This document shows, piece by piece, positions 1 through 6,447 of a stretch of 11,368 bases of DNA (position 1 is the stretch's first letter; each line of letters opens with the position of its first letter). A program made the position numbers and the translations under genes. The notes beneath the pieces are model-generated. The model did no database searches, was not told the origin of the DNA, and saw only the letters and a list, made by a program, of their open reading frames with translations. Source of the stretch: Rhizobiaceae bacterium (GTDB taxonomy: Bacteria; Pseudomonadota; Alphaproteobacteria; Rhizobiales; Rhizobiaceae); the NCBI GenBank assembly GCA_016793565.1, contig JAEUMA010000654.1:1-11368 (forward strand), given 5' to 3'.

Positions 1-1439
1 GCGGCCCATTCCACCAGGCGGCGAAGGCTGGCGTCCGCATCCGCGGTGCCCTCGGCATAGGCGCGCACCGCGCCCGCGCTTCCCTTCAGGCCGGTCACCG
101 TGTGCTGCGCCTCAGGGTAGCGCCCGGCGTCATAGGGGCCATGGCCCTGCAGGGTCACCGCAAACACGAAGGACGGGACGCGCGCATCTTCAACACGCCG
201 GATAATCTGTTCCGTCAGTGCGGCGTCGGAGGGCAGAAGTCCACGCTTTTCCAGTGTCGGCAGCCGCTCTTCGGACAAAAACGTCTCGAAGCCGAAATCC
301 TCGTAGACGGGTTTGCGGTTCCAGAACCAGCCGCCGAACGGATGCATCGCGGTGGTTTCGTAACCCTCACTGCGGAAGAAGGTAGCCAGAGAGGGCATCG
401 AGCCGCGGATATATTGCTGGTAGGGTATGCTGCCATAGGGCAGGAAGGCGTTCGAGAAGCCGGTCAGCGCCTCGAACTCGACATTGGCCGTCATGCCGCC
501 GAACTCCGGCGAGAACATGTTGCCTGAGGCGTTCGCGCGGATGAAGGGGATAGGGTCGGGCGAGATGGTCACGCCCGGAAGCCGCGTCGCGTCCCAGAAC
601 GATTCGCTCATGACGATGATGACGTCGGGCCGGTCGGCCGGCATGCTCGCGGCCGGAAGCGGCCGGCCGGCTATGCGCGCCATCGCCTCGCCGGAGTAGC
701 CGTCGGGCGCCGTCACCTTCGCCATAGGCACGTTCATCGCGAAAGCGAGCGCAAAACCGTTGCTGGCATAGTTCTCCTTTTGGTCCCACATAATCGGGAT
801 GATCTGCAGGCGGTCGCGCGTCCACGAAAACGTCGCGTAGTCCATGATCGAGACGAAAAAGGCCAGCGCCGGCACCGCGACGGCCAGCCTTACCAGCCGT
901 CCATGCAGGGAGAGCCTACGGGCACGGCGCGACCAGTATATCCAGCTGGTCGCCAGCACGGCGCCGATGGCGATCAGCGACAGCACGATGCCGACCGCGG
1001 CAATCGGACGCTCGCGCACCAGCAGCGGCATAAGTTCGATGATCTGCCGCGAATATAGAAAGTCGGTGGGGTAGAGCGGGTCACCGAGATATCGGGCCTT
1101 TTGGCTACAGATCCACGCCAGCGTCAGCACGAGCGGACCGATCAGCAGCTGCGCATGATGAGGACGCCCGAACACAGCGTCGAGGCCGAGGGCAAGCAGC
1201 GCAAACAGCGCGATCGTCGTCCATGCCGGCCGGAAGGGTTGAAGGAAGAAGTCGAGCGTCGACTGCAGCGAGCCGCGTGCCACGAGTTCGACGCCGAACA
1301 CCAGAACAGCCGATAGAAGCACAGTAACGACGAGGGATTTGAGCGCGCCGGCGGCCAGCGTCCTCAACGGTTCGCGCGCCGGTCGCGGGGACCGTTCGTC
1401 CGATGCCTCACGCGCAAACTGTACGCCCAACTCTTTCAT
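1..1439 (-). CDS. LTA-synthase-like sulfatase-fold phosphoglycerol/phosphoethanolamine transferase (C-terminus cut by window edge)
   Basis: An open frame runs from ATG at 1439 to the left edge without a stop, giving 479 codons. GGAG lies about 5 nt upstream of the start. Five hydrophobic segments (about residues 28-54, 72-90, 96-112, 146-169, 181-199) precede a soluble domain, the architecture of LtaS/MdoB-type enzymes. The soluble part shows alkaline-phosphatase-superfamily motifs: VIIVMSESFWD at 273-283 (metal ligand Glu279), FGGMTANVEFEALTG at 313-327 (Thr317 as candidate nucleophile), MHPFGGWFWNR at 365-375 and TLQGHGPYD at 429-437. The later metal-binding Asp-His lies beyond the window. 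The family transfers phosphoglycerol or phosphoethanolamine from phospholipid head groups to periplasmic acceptors. In a Gram-negative the acceptor could be a cyclic or periplasmic glucan, LPS or a lipid; the sequence does not say which. The gene is divergent from fabD. Family membership is secure, the substrate unknown. Confidence 0.88.
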   Translation of the reverse strand, partial: MKELGVQFAREASDERSPRPAREPLRTLAAGALKSLVVTVLLSAVLVFGVELVARGSLQSTLDFFLQPFRPAWTTIALFALLALGLDAVFGRPHHAQLLIGPLVLTLAWICSQKARYLGDPLYPTDFLYSRQIIELMPLLVRERPIAAVGIVLSLIAIGAVLATSWIYWSRRARRLSLHGRLVRLAVAVPALAFFVSIMDYATFSWTRDRLQIIPIMWDQKENYASNGFALAFAMNVPMAKVTAPDGYSGEAMARIAGRPLPAASMPADRPDVIIVMSESFWDATRLPGVTISPDPIPFIRANASGNMFSPEFGGMTANVEFEALTGFSNAFLPYGSIPYQQYIRGSMPSLATFFRSEGYETTAMHPFGGWFWNRKPVYEDFGFETFLSEERLPTLEKRGLLPSDAALTEQIIRRVEDARVPSFVFAVTLQGHGPYDAGRYPEAQHTVTGLKGSAGAVRAYAEGTADADASLRRLVEWA

Positions 1440-1472
1440 ACTCCGGCAATCGACGCTGAGGGCGTCATCCTA

Positions 1473-1511
1473 TTGTCATCGAAATGTCAAAAAAACTAGC
1501 GCGCGTGTCAA
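1473..1511 (+). promoter_or_regulatory. Direct TGTCA repeats resembling a PhoB (Pho) box in the divergent intergenic region
   Basis: Within the 203-bp gap between the LtaS-like gene and fabD, TGTCAT starts at 1474 and TGTCAA starts at 1485 and 1506. The first two are exactly 11 bp apart. The 18 bases at 1473-1490 match the known Pho-box consensus (two CTGTCAT-type repeats with an 11-bp period) at about 13 of 18 positions. TGTCAAAA at 1485-1492 recurs exactly at 1506-1513. Pho boxes are directional, and this orientation reads toward fabD, whose ATG is about 150 bp away. On the minus strand the same repeats give two TTGACA hexamers that could act as -35 elements for the LtaS-like gene, but I see no good -10 after either. 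The rest of the gap holds nothing clearer. The repeats are seen directly; PhoB binding is inferred. Confidence 0.4.
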
Positions 1512-1642
1512 AATTGAGAAGACCTCTGCGCTGTGGGGGTGCGTGAAGTTGAAGCACCGCCGCCCCGAGGTGTGGTGTTTCGGCCTTGACTCGGTCTATC
1601 GCCTTCGCCACTCACGCCGTCACACCAATACGGAGCGCTGCC

Positions 1643-2584
1643 ATGGCGGTTGCATTCACCTTTCCGGGCCAGGGAAGTCAGGTCGTGGGAATGGGGCGGG
1701 AACTGGCCGACGCCTTCCCCGAGGCGCGCCGGGTCTTCGAGGAAGTGGATGAAGCGCTGGCGCAGCGGCTTTCGGCGATCATGTGGGATGGGCCGGACGA
1801 AGAACTCACCCTCACGGCCAACGCCCAGCCAGCCTTGATGGCGGTGTCGCTGGCGGCGATTCGTGCTCTTGAAACGCGTGGCGTCTCGCTCAAGGAAAAG
1901 GTGGCCTATGTCGCCGGGCATTCGCTCGGCGAATACTCCGCGCTCGCGGCCGCGGGCACGTTCTCGATCGCCGACACGGCCAGGCTGCTGCGCATTCGCG
2001 GCAACGCCATGCAGGCGGCGGTGCCCGTGGGCGAGGGCGCCATGGCGGCGATCTTGGGGCTGGACCAGGACAGCGTAGAGGCCGCCTGTGCCGAGGCCGG
2101 GCGCGGTTCCGCCTGCCAGATCGCCAACGACAATGGCGGCGGGCAGATCGTGATTTCGGGGGCCACCGCTGCTGTTGAGCATGCCGCGCGCCTGTGCACC
2201 GAGAAGGGCGCGAAGCGCGCCATCATGCTGTCGGTTTCCGCTCCGTTCCATTCCGCGCTGATGGCGCCGGCGGCGGACGCGATGCGGGAGGCGCTGGCGG
2301 AAGTCGCCATGCACCCTCCGGCCGTCCCGGTCATCGCCAACGTCTCCGTTCAACCGCTGACCGATCCTGTTGCGATCCGTGCGCGCCTTGTCGAACAGGT
2401 GACGGGCAGGGTGCGCTGGCGCGAGACGGTCGACTGGTTTGCCGCCAACGGCGTGACGACACATTACGAGATCGGGGCGGGCAAGGTGCTTTCCGGGCTC
2501 GCGAAGCGAATCAACCGGGATATCCAGACCCAGGCGGTCAATTCGCCTGCCGACGTCGAGGCGGTTGCCGCTTCTTTGGCCTGA
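1643..2584 (+). CDS. fabD: Malonyl-CoA:ACP transacylase (FabD)
   Basis: This 313-residue cytosolic protein transfers malonyl from CoA to the phosphopantetheine arm of acyl carrier protein, supplying the extender unit for fatty acid synthesis. It opens with FPGQGSQ (residues 7-13, oxyanion Gln). It has the nucleophile Ser94 in GHSLGEYSA, Arg119 in RIRGNAM (contacts the malonyl carboxylate) and catalytic His203 in APFHS. Length matches the family (about 310). I chose ATG 1643 because GGAG at 1632-1635 sits 7 nt upstream and the family starts just before FPGQGSQ. An in-frame TTG at 1586 would add 19 atypical residues and has no clear ribosome site. It is the first gene of the plus-strand fab cluster. 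Confidence 0.97.
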   Translation: MAVAFTFPGQGSQVVGMGRELADAFPEARRVFEEVDEALAQRLSAIMWDGPDEELTLTANAQPALMAVSLAAIRALETRGVSLKEKVAYVAGHSLGEYSALAAAGTFSIADTARLLRIRGNAMQAAVPVGEGAMAAILGLDQDSVEAACAEAGRGSACQIANDNGGGQIVISGATAAVEHAARLCTEKGAKRAIMLSVSAPFHSALMAPAADAMREALAEVAMHPPAVPVIANVSVQPLTDPVAIRARLVEQVTGRVRWRETVDWFAANGVTTHYEIGAGKVLSGLAKRINRDIQTQAVNSPADVEAVAASLA

Positions 2585-2610
2585 GTTCGGCTGCCGTTGA
2601 GTTCGGCCGC
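2582..2610 (+). repeat. Short imperfect direct repeat at the fabD stop
   Basis: TGAGTTCGGCTGC at 2582-2594 starts with the fabD stop codon and is repeated with one mismatch as TGAGTTCGGCCGC at 2598-2610, a 16-bp period. It lies in the 81-bp fabD-fabG spacer. It may be a small slippage duplication; no regulatory role can be assigned. Confidence 0.5.
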
Positions 2611-2665
2611 ATGGCGTGGCATCGACGAGACAGGGTATTTTTCTGCTCGACCATGGGGAGAAGCG

Positions 2666-3403
2666 ATGTTTGACCTGACGGGGCGCAAGGCGCTGGTGAC
2701 CGGCGCGACCGGCGGTATCGGCGAGGCCGTTGCGCGAATGCTGCATGCTCAGGGGGCGACCGTCGGACTGCACGGGACCCGTGTCGAGAAGCTGGATGCA
2801 CTGGCTTCCGAACTTGCCGAGCGTGTCCATGTCTTTCCCGCCGACCTGTCGGACCGCGATGCCGTCAAGTCGCTAGGCCAGAAGGCGGAAGCGGAACTCG
2901 CCGGTGTCGATATCCTGGTCAACAACGCCGGCATCACGCGCGACGGTCTGTTCGTGCGCATGTCGGATGCGGACTGGGACGCCGTGATCGAGGTCAACCT
3001 TACCTCGGTCTTCCGCCTGACGCGCGAACTGACGCATCCGATGATGCGTCGCCGGCACGGGCGCATCATCAACATCACTTCCGTCGTGGGCGTGACTGGC
3101 AACCCGGGGCAGGCCAACTACTGCGCTTCGAAGGCGGGGATGATCGGCTTCAGCAAGTCGCTGGCGCAGGAGATCGCTACACGCAACGTCACCGTCAATT
3201 GCGTGGCGCCGGGCTTCATCGAATCGGCGATGACAGGGAAGCTCAATGACAAGCAGAAGGAGACGATCCTCGGCGCCATTCCCATGAAGCGCATGGGGGT
3301 GGGGGGCGATATCGCCGCCGCCTGTGTCTACCTCGCCTCCGACCAAGCCGGCTACGTGACCGGTCAGACGCTGCACGTGAATGGTGGGATGGCGATGATC
3401 TGA
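2666..3403 (+). CDS. fabG: 3-oxoacyl-ACP reductase (FabG)
   Basis: This is a 245-residue short-chain dehydrogenase that uses NADPH to reduce 3-oxoacyl-ACP to 3-hydroxyacyl-ACP, the first reduction of each elongation cycle. The Rossmann glycine motif TGATGGIG lies at 12-19, NNAGITRD at 86-93 and Asn111 in the NLTSVF stretch. The catalytic residues are Ser139 (INITSVVG), Tyr152 and Lys156 (NYCASK). Arg129/130 and Arg173 fit the positions where E. coli FabG contacts ACP. The family C-terminus (GQTLHVNGGMAMI) is intact. ATG 2666 is chosen because GGGGAG at 2655-2660 sits 5 nt before it and the length matches E. coli FabG; the frame stays open upstream to 2597 but would add 23 non-homologous residues. 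Confidence 0.97.
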   Translation: MFDLTGRKALVTGATGGIGEAVARMLHAQGATVGLHGTRVEKLDALASELAERVHVFPADLSDRDAVKSLGQKAEAELAGVDILVNNAGITRDGLFVRMSDADWDAVIEVNLTSVFRLTRELTHPMMRRRHGRIINITSVVGVTGNPGQANYCASKAGMIGFSKSLAQEIATRNVTVNCVAPGFIESAMTGKLNDKQKETILGAIPMKRMGVGGDIAAACVYLASDQAGYVTGQTLHVNGGMAMI

Positions 3404-3436
3404 CCAGCGCCGGACTGGTGCGTGGATCTTGGACGG

Positions 3437-3463
3437 GCGGCGGATTTCGTGTAATCCCGCCGC
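3437..3463 (+). terminator. GC-rich stem-loop after fabG, possible terminator or attenuator
   Basis: GCGGCGGATT (3437-3446) pairs with AATCCCGCCGC (3453-3463) around a 6-nt loop, with one unpaired C. It starts 33 bp after the fabG stop, inside the 185-bp fabG-acpP spacer. No U-tract follows, so it is not a classic intrinsic terminator. It could partly terminate or protect the fabG transcript 3' end ahead of a separate acpP transcript. Confidence 0.35.
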
Positions 3464-3533
3464 GAATCTCCTGCCGGTCTCGCCCAAATTCATGTCTTTC
3501 GCGGCGGCGGCATAACGCAATCTTTCAACTTGA

Positions 3534-3555
3534 TTAGCGGCAATCGGGCCGCTAA
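3534..3555 (+). promoter_or_regulatory. Perfect 8-bp inverted repeat in the acpP leader
   Basis: TTAGCGGC (3534-3541) and GCCGCTAA (3548-3555) are perfect complements around the 6-base loop AATCGG, ending 33 nt before the acpP ATG. As DNA this could be a dimeric repressor operator; as RNA it would be a stable hairpin close to the ribosome site. I could not place a convincing -35/-10 pair nearby. The repeat is seen directly; its role is inferred. Confidence 0.45.
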
Positions 3556-3588
3556 CGAAGTCCGACCAACTCTGACGAGGATGCCCAA

Positions 3589-3828
3589 ATGAGCGATACC
3601 GCCGAGCGCGTGAAGAAGATCGTGGTCGAACACCTCGGCGTCGACGCCGACAAGGTGACCGAACAGGCGAGCTTCATCGATGACCTGGGCGCCGACAGCC
3701 TGGACACGGTGGAACTGGTCATGGCTTTCGAGGAAGAGTTCGGCGTCGAGATTCCGGATGATGCGGCCGAGACCATCCTCACCGTCGGCGATGCCGTGAA
3801 GTACATCGACAAGGCCTCCGCGGCCTGA
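3589..3828 (+). CDS. acpP: Acyl carrier protein (AcpP)
   Basis: This 79-residue acidic protein carries growing acyl chains as thioesters on a phosphopantetheine arm. The attachment site is Ser37 in LGADSLDTVELV, the universal carrier-protein motif at the start of helix II. The flanking FIDDLGADS and FGVEIPDDAAETI segments are those of fatty-acid AcpP rather than secondary-metabolite carriers. Length is normal (77-80). ATG 3589 has GAGG at 3577-3580, 8 nt upstream. It lies between fabG and fabF, the usual position. The long 185-bp leader with two inverted repeats suggests a separate, strong transcript, as expected for one of the most abundant cell proteins. The product is also used to supply acyl groups for lipid A and phospholipid synthesis. 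Confidence 0.98.
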   Translation: MSDTAERVKKIVVEHLGVDADKVTEQASFIDDLGADSLDTVELVMAFEEEFGVEIPDDAAETILTVGDAVKYIDKASAA

Positions 3829-3865
3829 GCCTTTCCCGCTTCACATCATCGGGAGGCCGTGAGTG

Positions 3866-5128
3866 ATGCGGCGTGTCGTCATCACCGGCATGGGGCTGCT
3901 GTCGCCTTTCGGCGTCGGCGTCGAGCATGGCTGGCGTGAGCTTCTGACCGGAAAGAGCGCGGCAAGCCGCATTGCGACCTTCGAGGTCGAAGACCTGCCG
4001 TGCAAGATCGCCCACGTCATCCCACGCGGCGACGGCAGCAACGGCACGTTCAATCCGGAGGCTTTTCTCGAGCCGAAGGAACTGCGCAAGATCAGCGACT
4101 TCATCCTCTACGGCATCGTGGCGGCCGACGAGGCTCTGGCGGATGCCGGCTGGCATCCGCAGAGCGAGGAAGACCGCTGCGCGACCGGCGTGATGATCGG
4201 GTCCGGCATCGGTGGCATCGACGGGATCGCCGAGAACGCGCTTCTGCTGCGCGATCGCGGGCCGCGCCGGATCAGTCCTTTCTTCATCCCCGGCAACATC
4301 ATCAATCTGGTCTCAGGCCAGGTATCCATCCGTCACGGACTGAAGGGCCCGAACCACGCCGTGGTGACGGCTTGTTCGACGGGCGCGCACGCGATCGGCG
4401 ACGCCGCCCGGCTTGTCGCCTTCGGCGACGCCGATGTGATGGTGGCGGGCGGCGCGGAGTCGCCCGTGACCAGGCTCTCCATGGCCGGCTTCGCAGCCTG
4501 CCGTGCTTTGTCGACCGAACGAAACGACACGCCACAGGCGGCGTCTCGTCCCTACGACCGCGACCGTGACGGGTTCGTCATGGGCGAGGGCGCGGGCGTG
4601 GTCGTGCTCGAGGAATTGGAGCACGCCAAGGCCCGCGGCGCGAAGATATACGCGGAAGTGGTGGGCTATGGCCTGACCGGCGACGCCTACCATATCACTG
4701 CGCCGGCCGAGGACGGCGACGGTGCGTTCCGCTGTATGACGGCGGCGCTCAAGCGGGCAGGGCTCACTCCGGCCGATGTCGACTACATCAACGCCCACGG
4801 CACCTCCACGATGGCCGATACGATCGAGCTCGGTGCGGTCGAACGGCTGCTCGGCAATGCCGCTTCGAAGGTTTCGATGTCTTCGACGAAGTCAGCCATC
4901 GGCCACCTTCTGGGTGCGGCGGGTGCGGCCGAGGCCATTTTCTCGATCCTGGCGATTCGCGACAATGTTGCGCCGCCCACCATCAATCTGGACAATCCGG
5001 AGCGCGAGACCGCGATTGATCTCGTTCCGCACCGGCCTAGGGAGCGAAGCATCGACGTCTCGCTTTCGAATTCTTTCGGCTTCGGCGGTACGAATGCATC
5101 GCTGGTGTTCCAGCGCTACGATGGGTGA
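3866..5128 (+). CDS. fabF: 3-oxoacyl-ACP synthase II (FabF)
   Basis: This 420-residue thiolase-fold enzyme condenses acyl-ACP with malonyl-ACP with loss of CO2, the chain-elongating step. The catalytic triad is intact: Cys170 in VTACSTGAH, His311 in NAHGTST and His347 in SAIGHLLGA, with Lys342 in SSTKSA. The C-terminal SNSFGFGGTNAS motif (401-412) is typical of KAS I/II. Family length is about 410-420. Two starts are adjacent: GTG 3863 and ATG 3866, lying 6 and 9 nt after the GGAGG at 3852-3856. I chose the ATG because homologues usually begin MRRVV; the GTG would only add one Met. The gene starts 37 bp after acpP and is probably co-transcribed with it. FabF rather than FabB is the better call from the acpP-fabF order. 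Confidence 0.96.
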   Translation: MRRVVITGMGLLSPFGVGVEHGWRELLTGKSAASRIATFEVEDLPCKIAHVIPRGDGSNGTFNPEAFLEPKELRKISDFILYGIVAADEALADAGWHPQSEEDRCATGVMIGSGIGGIDGIAENALLLRDRGPRRISPFFIPGNIINLVSGQVSIRHGLKGPNHAVVTACSTGAHAIGDAARLVAFGDADVMVAGGAESPVTRLSMAGFAACRALSTERNDTPQAASRPYDRDRDGFVMGEGAGVVVLEELEHAKARGAKIYAEVVGYGLTGDAYHITAPAEDGDGAFRCMTAALKRAGLTPADVDYINAHGTSTMADTIELGAVERLLGNAASKVSMSSTKSAIGHLLGAAGAAEAIFSILAIRDNVAPPTINLDNPERETAIDLVPHRPRERSIDVSLSNSFGFGGTNASLVFQRYDG

Positions 5129-5136
5129 CTGAGCGC

Positions 5137-5174
5137 GTCGCGAATTTCGCCATATTCCGATTTAGTGTCGCGAC
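5137..5174 (+). repeat. Inverted repeat in the fabF-mltG spacer
   Basis: GTCGCGA (5137-5143) and TCGCGAC (5168-5174) are complementary across 24 bp; the right copy is itself part of the palindrome GTCGCGAC (5167-5174). It occupies the 82-bp gap after fabF. With so long a loop and no U-tract, a terminator is unlikely. It could be two protein half-sites or chance in GC-rich DNA. Confidence 0.3.
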
Positions 5175-5210
5175 GGCGGGTCATTAGGAACGGAAAGTGC
5201 TTCGAGCGGT

Positions 5211-6416
5211 ATGAGCAGCGAGCCTGTCGACAAGGATCAGTTCGGACGGCGCGCCGCGCCGGCCTCGCCGATCGTGCCGAAGACCGCCAGCGAGGCCCTG
5301 CGTCCCGAACTCGGCACGCCCCCACCGAAGCGTTCGCGCCGCTCGCGAAGCCAGGTCGTGGTGTTCTTCAACTTCCTGCTTTCGCTGATCATTCTCATCG
5401 TGCTCGGCGCGGGCGCTGCCGTTTTTTTCGGTAAGCGCGAATTTGAAGGGCCGGGCCCGAACGCCACCACCACCACCTTCATGGTGCGCCCGAACAGCGG
5501 CGTTTCCGAAATCGCCGAGCAGCTGGAACGGCGCGGCCTTATAGCGGACGCACGCATCTTCCGCGCAGGCGTGCGGGCCTACGGCAACGACTCCGCTTTC
5601 AAGGCCGGCGAGTATGAGATCAAGGTCGGCGCCTCGATGCATGAGATCATGGATCTCATGAAGAGCGGCAAGTCCGTTCTCTATTCGCTGACAATCCCCG
5701 AAGGATTGACGGTGGAGCAGGCTTTTCAACGCATCGCGGGCGAAGAAGCGCTTTCCGGCGATATGCCCGCCGAGCTTCCACCCGAGGGAAGCCTGATTGC
5801 GGATACCCAGCGTTTCACGCGCGGAGCAACGCGCAAGCAGATCATCGACAAGATGATGGCCGACCAGACCCAGCTCGTGCAGAGCATTTGGGATCGTCGC
5901 GTCGACGGCCTGCCGCTCGCCGACATCAACGAGTTCGTGACGTTGGCTTCCATCGTGGAAAAGGAGACTGCGCGCGGCGACGAGCGGTCGCGGGTCGCCG
6001 CTGTCTTCATCAACCGGCTGAACAAGGGCATGCGCCTGCAGTCGGATCCGACCATCATCTATGGAATCTACGGCGGCAAGGGCAAGCCTGCCGACCAGCC
6101 CATCCGGCAGTCCGATATCGAAAAGCGGACGGCGTACAACACCTATGTCATCAACGGCCTGCCGCCGACGCCGATCGCCAATCCAGGCAGGGCAGCGCTC
6201 GAAGCGGTCGCCAATCCTTCGGTGACGGACGATCTCTATTTCGTTGCAGATGGAACCGGTGGCCATGTGTTCGCCGCGACGCTCGACGAGCACAATGAGA
6301 ATGTCGCGCGCTGGCGGGCGATCGAAAAGCAGGCGACGGAAGCAGCCGCCAAGGCGGCCGCGCAGCCCGATGCCGACGACGCTGCCGCGCCGGCCGATGG
6401 CGCTGCCGCCGAGTGA
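5211..6416 (+). CDS. mltG: Endolytic murein transglycosylase (MltG, YceG-like)
   Basis: This 401-residue inner-membrane enzyme cleaves nascent peptidoglycan strands internally and is thought to set glycan chain length. Residues 1-48 are a polar, Arg/Lys-rich cytoplasmic tail. Residues 49-73 form one transmembrane helix (FFNFLLSLIILIVLGAGAAV). About residues 88-155 resemble the LysM-like part of the family. The catalytic core carries Glu250 in TLASIVEKET, followed by RVAAVFINRL, MRLQSDPTIIYG, YNTYVINGLPPTPIANPG and DDLYFVADGTGGH, all hallmark YceG motifs. The last 30 residues are a low-complexity Ala/Asp tail that extends past the fold. The long N-terminal cytoplasmic segment is common in rhizobial MltG. 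The ribosome site before ATG 5211 is weak (GAGCGG). The gene is 82 bp after fabF, placing wall maturation in the lipid-synthesis cluster. Confidence 0.95.
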   Translation: MSSEPVDKDQFGRRAAPASPIVPKTASEALRPELGTPPPKRSRRSRSQVVVFFNFLLSLIILIVLGAGAAVFFGKREFEGPGPNATTTTFMVRPNSGVSEIAEQLERRGLIADARIFRAGVRAYGNDSAFKAGEYEIKVGASMHEIMDLMKSGKSVLYSLTIPEGLTVEQAFQRIAGEEALSGDMPAELPPEGSLIADTQRFTRGATRKQIIDKMMADQTQLVQSIWDRRVDGLPLADINEFVTLASIVEKETARGDERSRVAAVFINRLNKGMRLQSDPTIIYGIYGGKGKPADQPIRQSDIEKRTAYNTYVINGLPPTPIANPGRAALEAVANPSVTDDLYFVADGTGGHVFAATLDEHNENVARWRAIEKQATEAAAKAAAQPDADDAAAPADGAAAE

Positions 6417-6447
6417 ATTCACCTCACCGACCAAGGCGGTACGGACA

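Noticed and set aside
102..1316. Several plus-strand frames in the left 1.3 kb
   Set aside because: They lie antisense to the continuous LtaS-like frame, which has helices and sulfatase motifs throughout.
1538..1558. GGTGC/GCACC inverted repeat before fabD
   Set aside because: Only 5 bp with an 11-nt loop in G/C-rich sequence; too weak to support as a feature.
1588..1592. GANTC (CcrM methylation) sites in the fabD and acpP spacers (also 3464-3468)
   Set aside because: Single sites of a 4-base specificity are expected by chance and show no clustering.
1586..1614. TTGACT as a fabD promoter -35
   Set aside because: No acceptable -10 hexamer occurs 16-18 bp downstream, and the transcript leader would be very short.
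1508..2830. 440-codon open frame on the minus strand across fabD
   Set aside because: It is antisense to the clearly conserved fabD, its translation is Arg/Gly/His-rich with no domain, and long antisense frames are common in GC-rich DNA.
3581..3592. Mini-ORF ATG-CCC-AAA-TGA overlapping the acpP start
   Set aside because: The GAGG ribosome site abuts this ATG with no spacing, so initiation is unlikely; the acpP ATG at 3589 has proper spacing.
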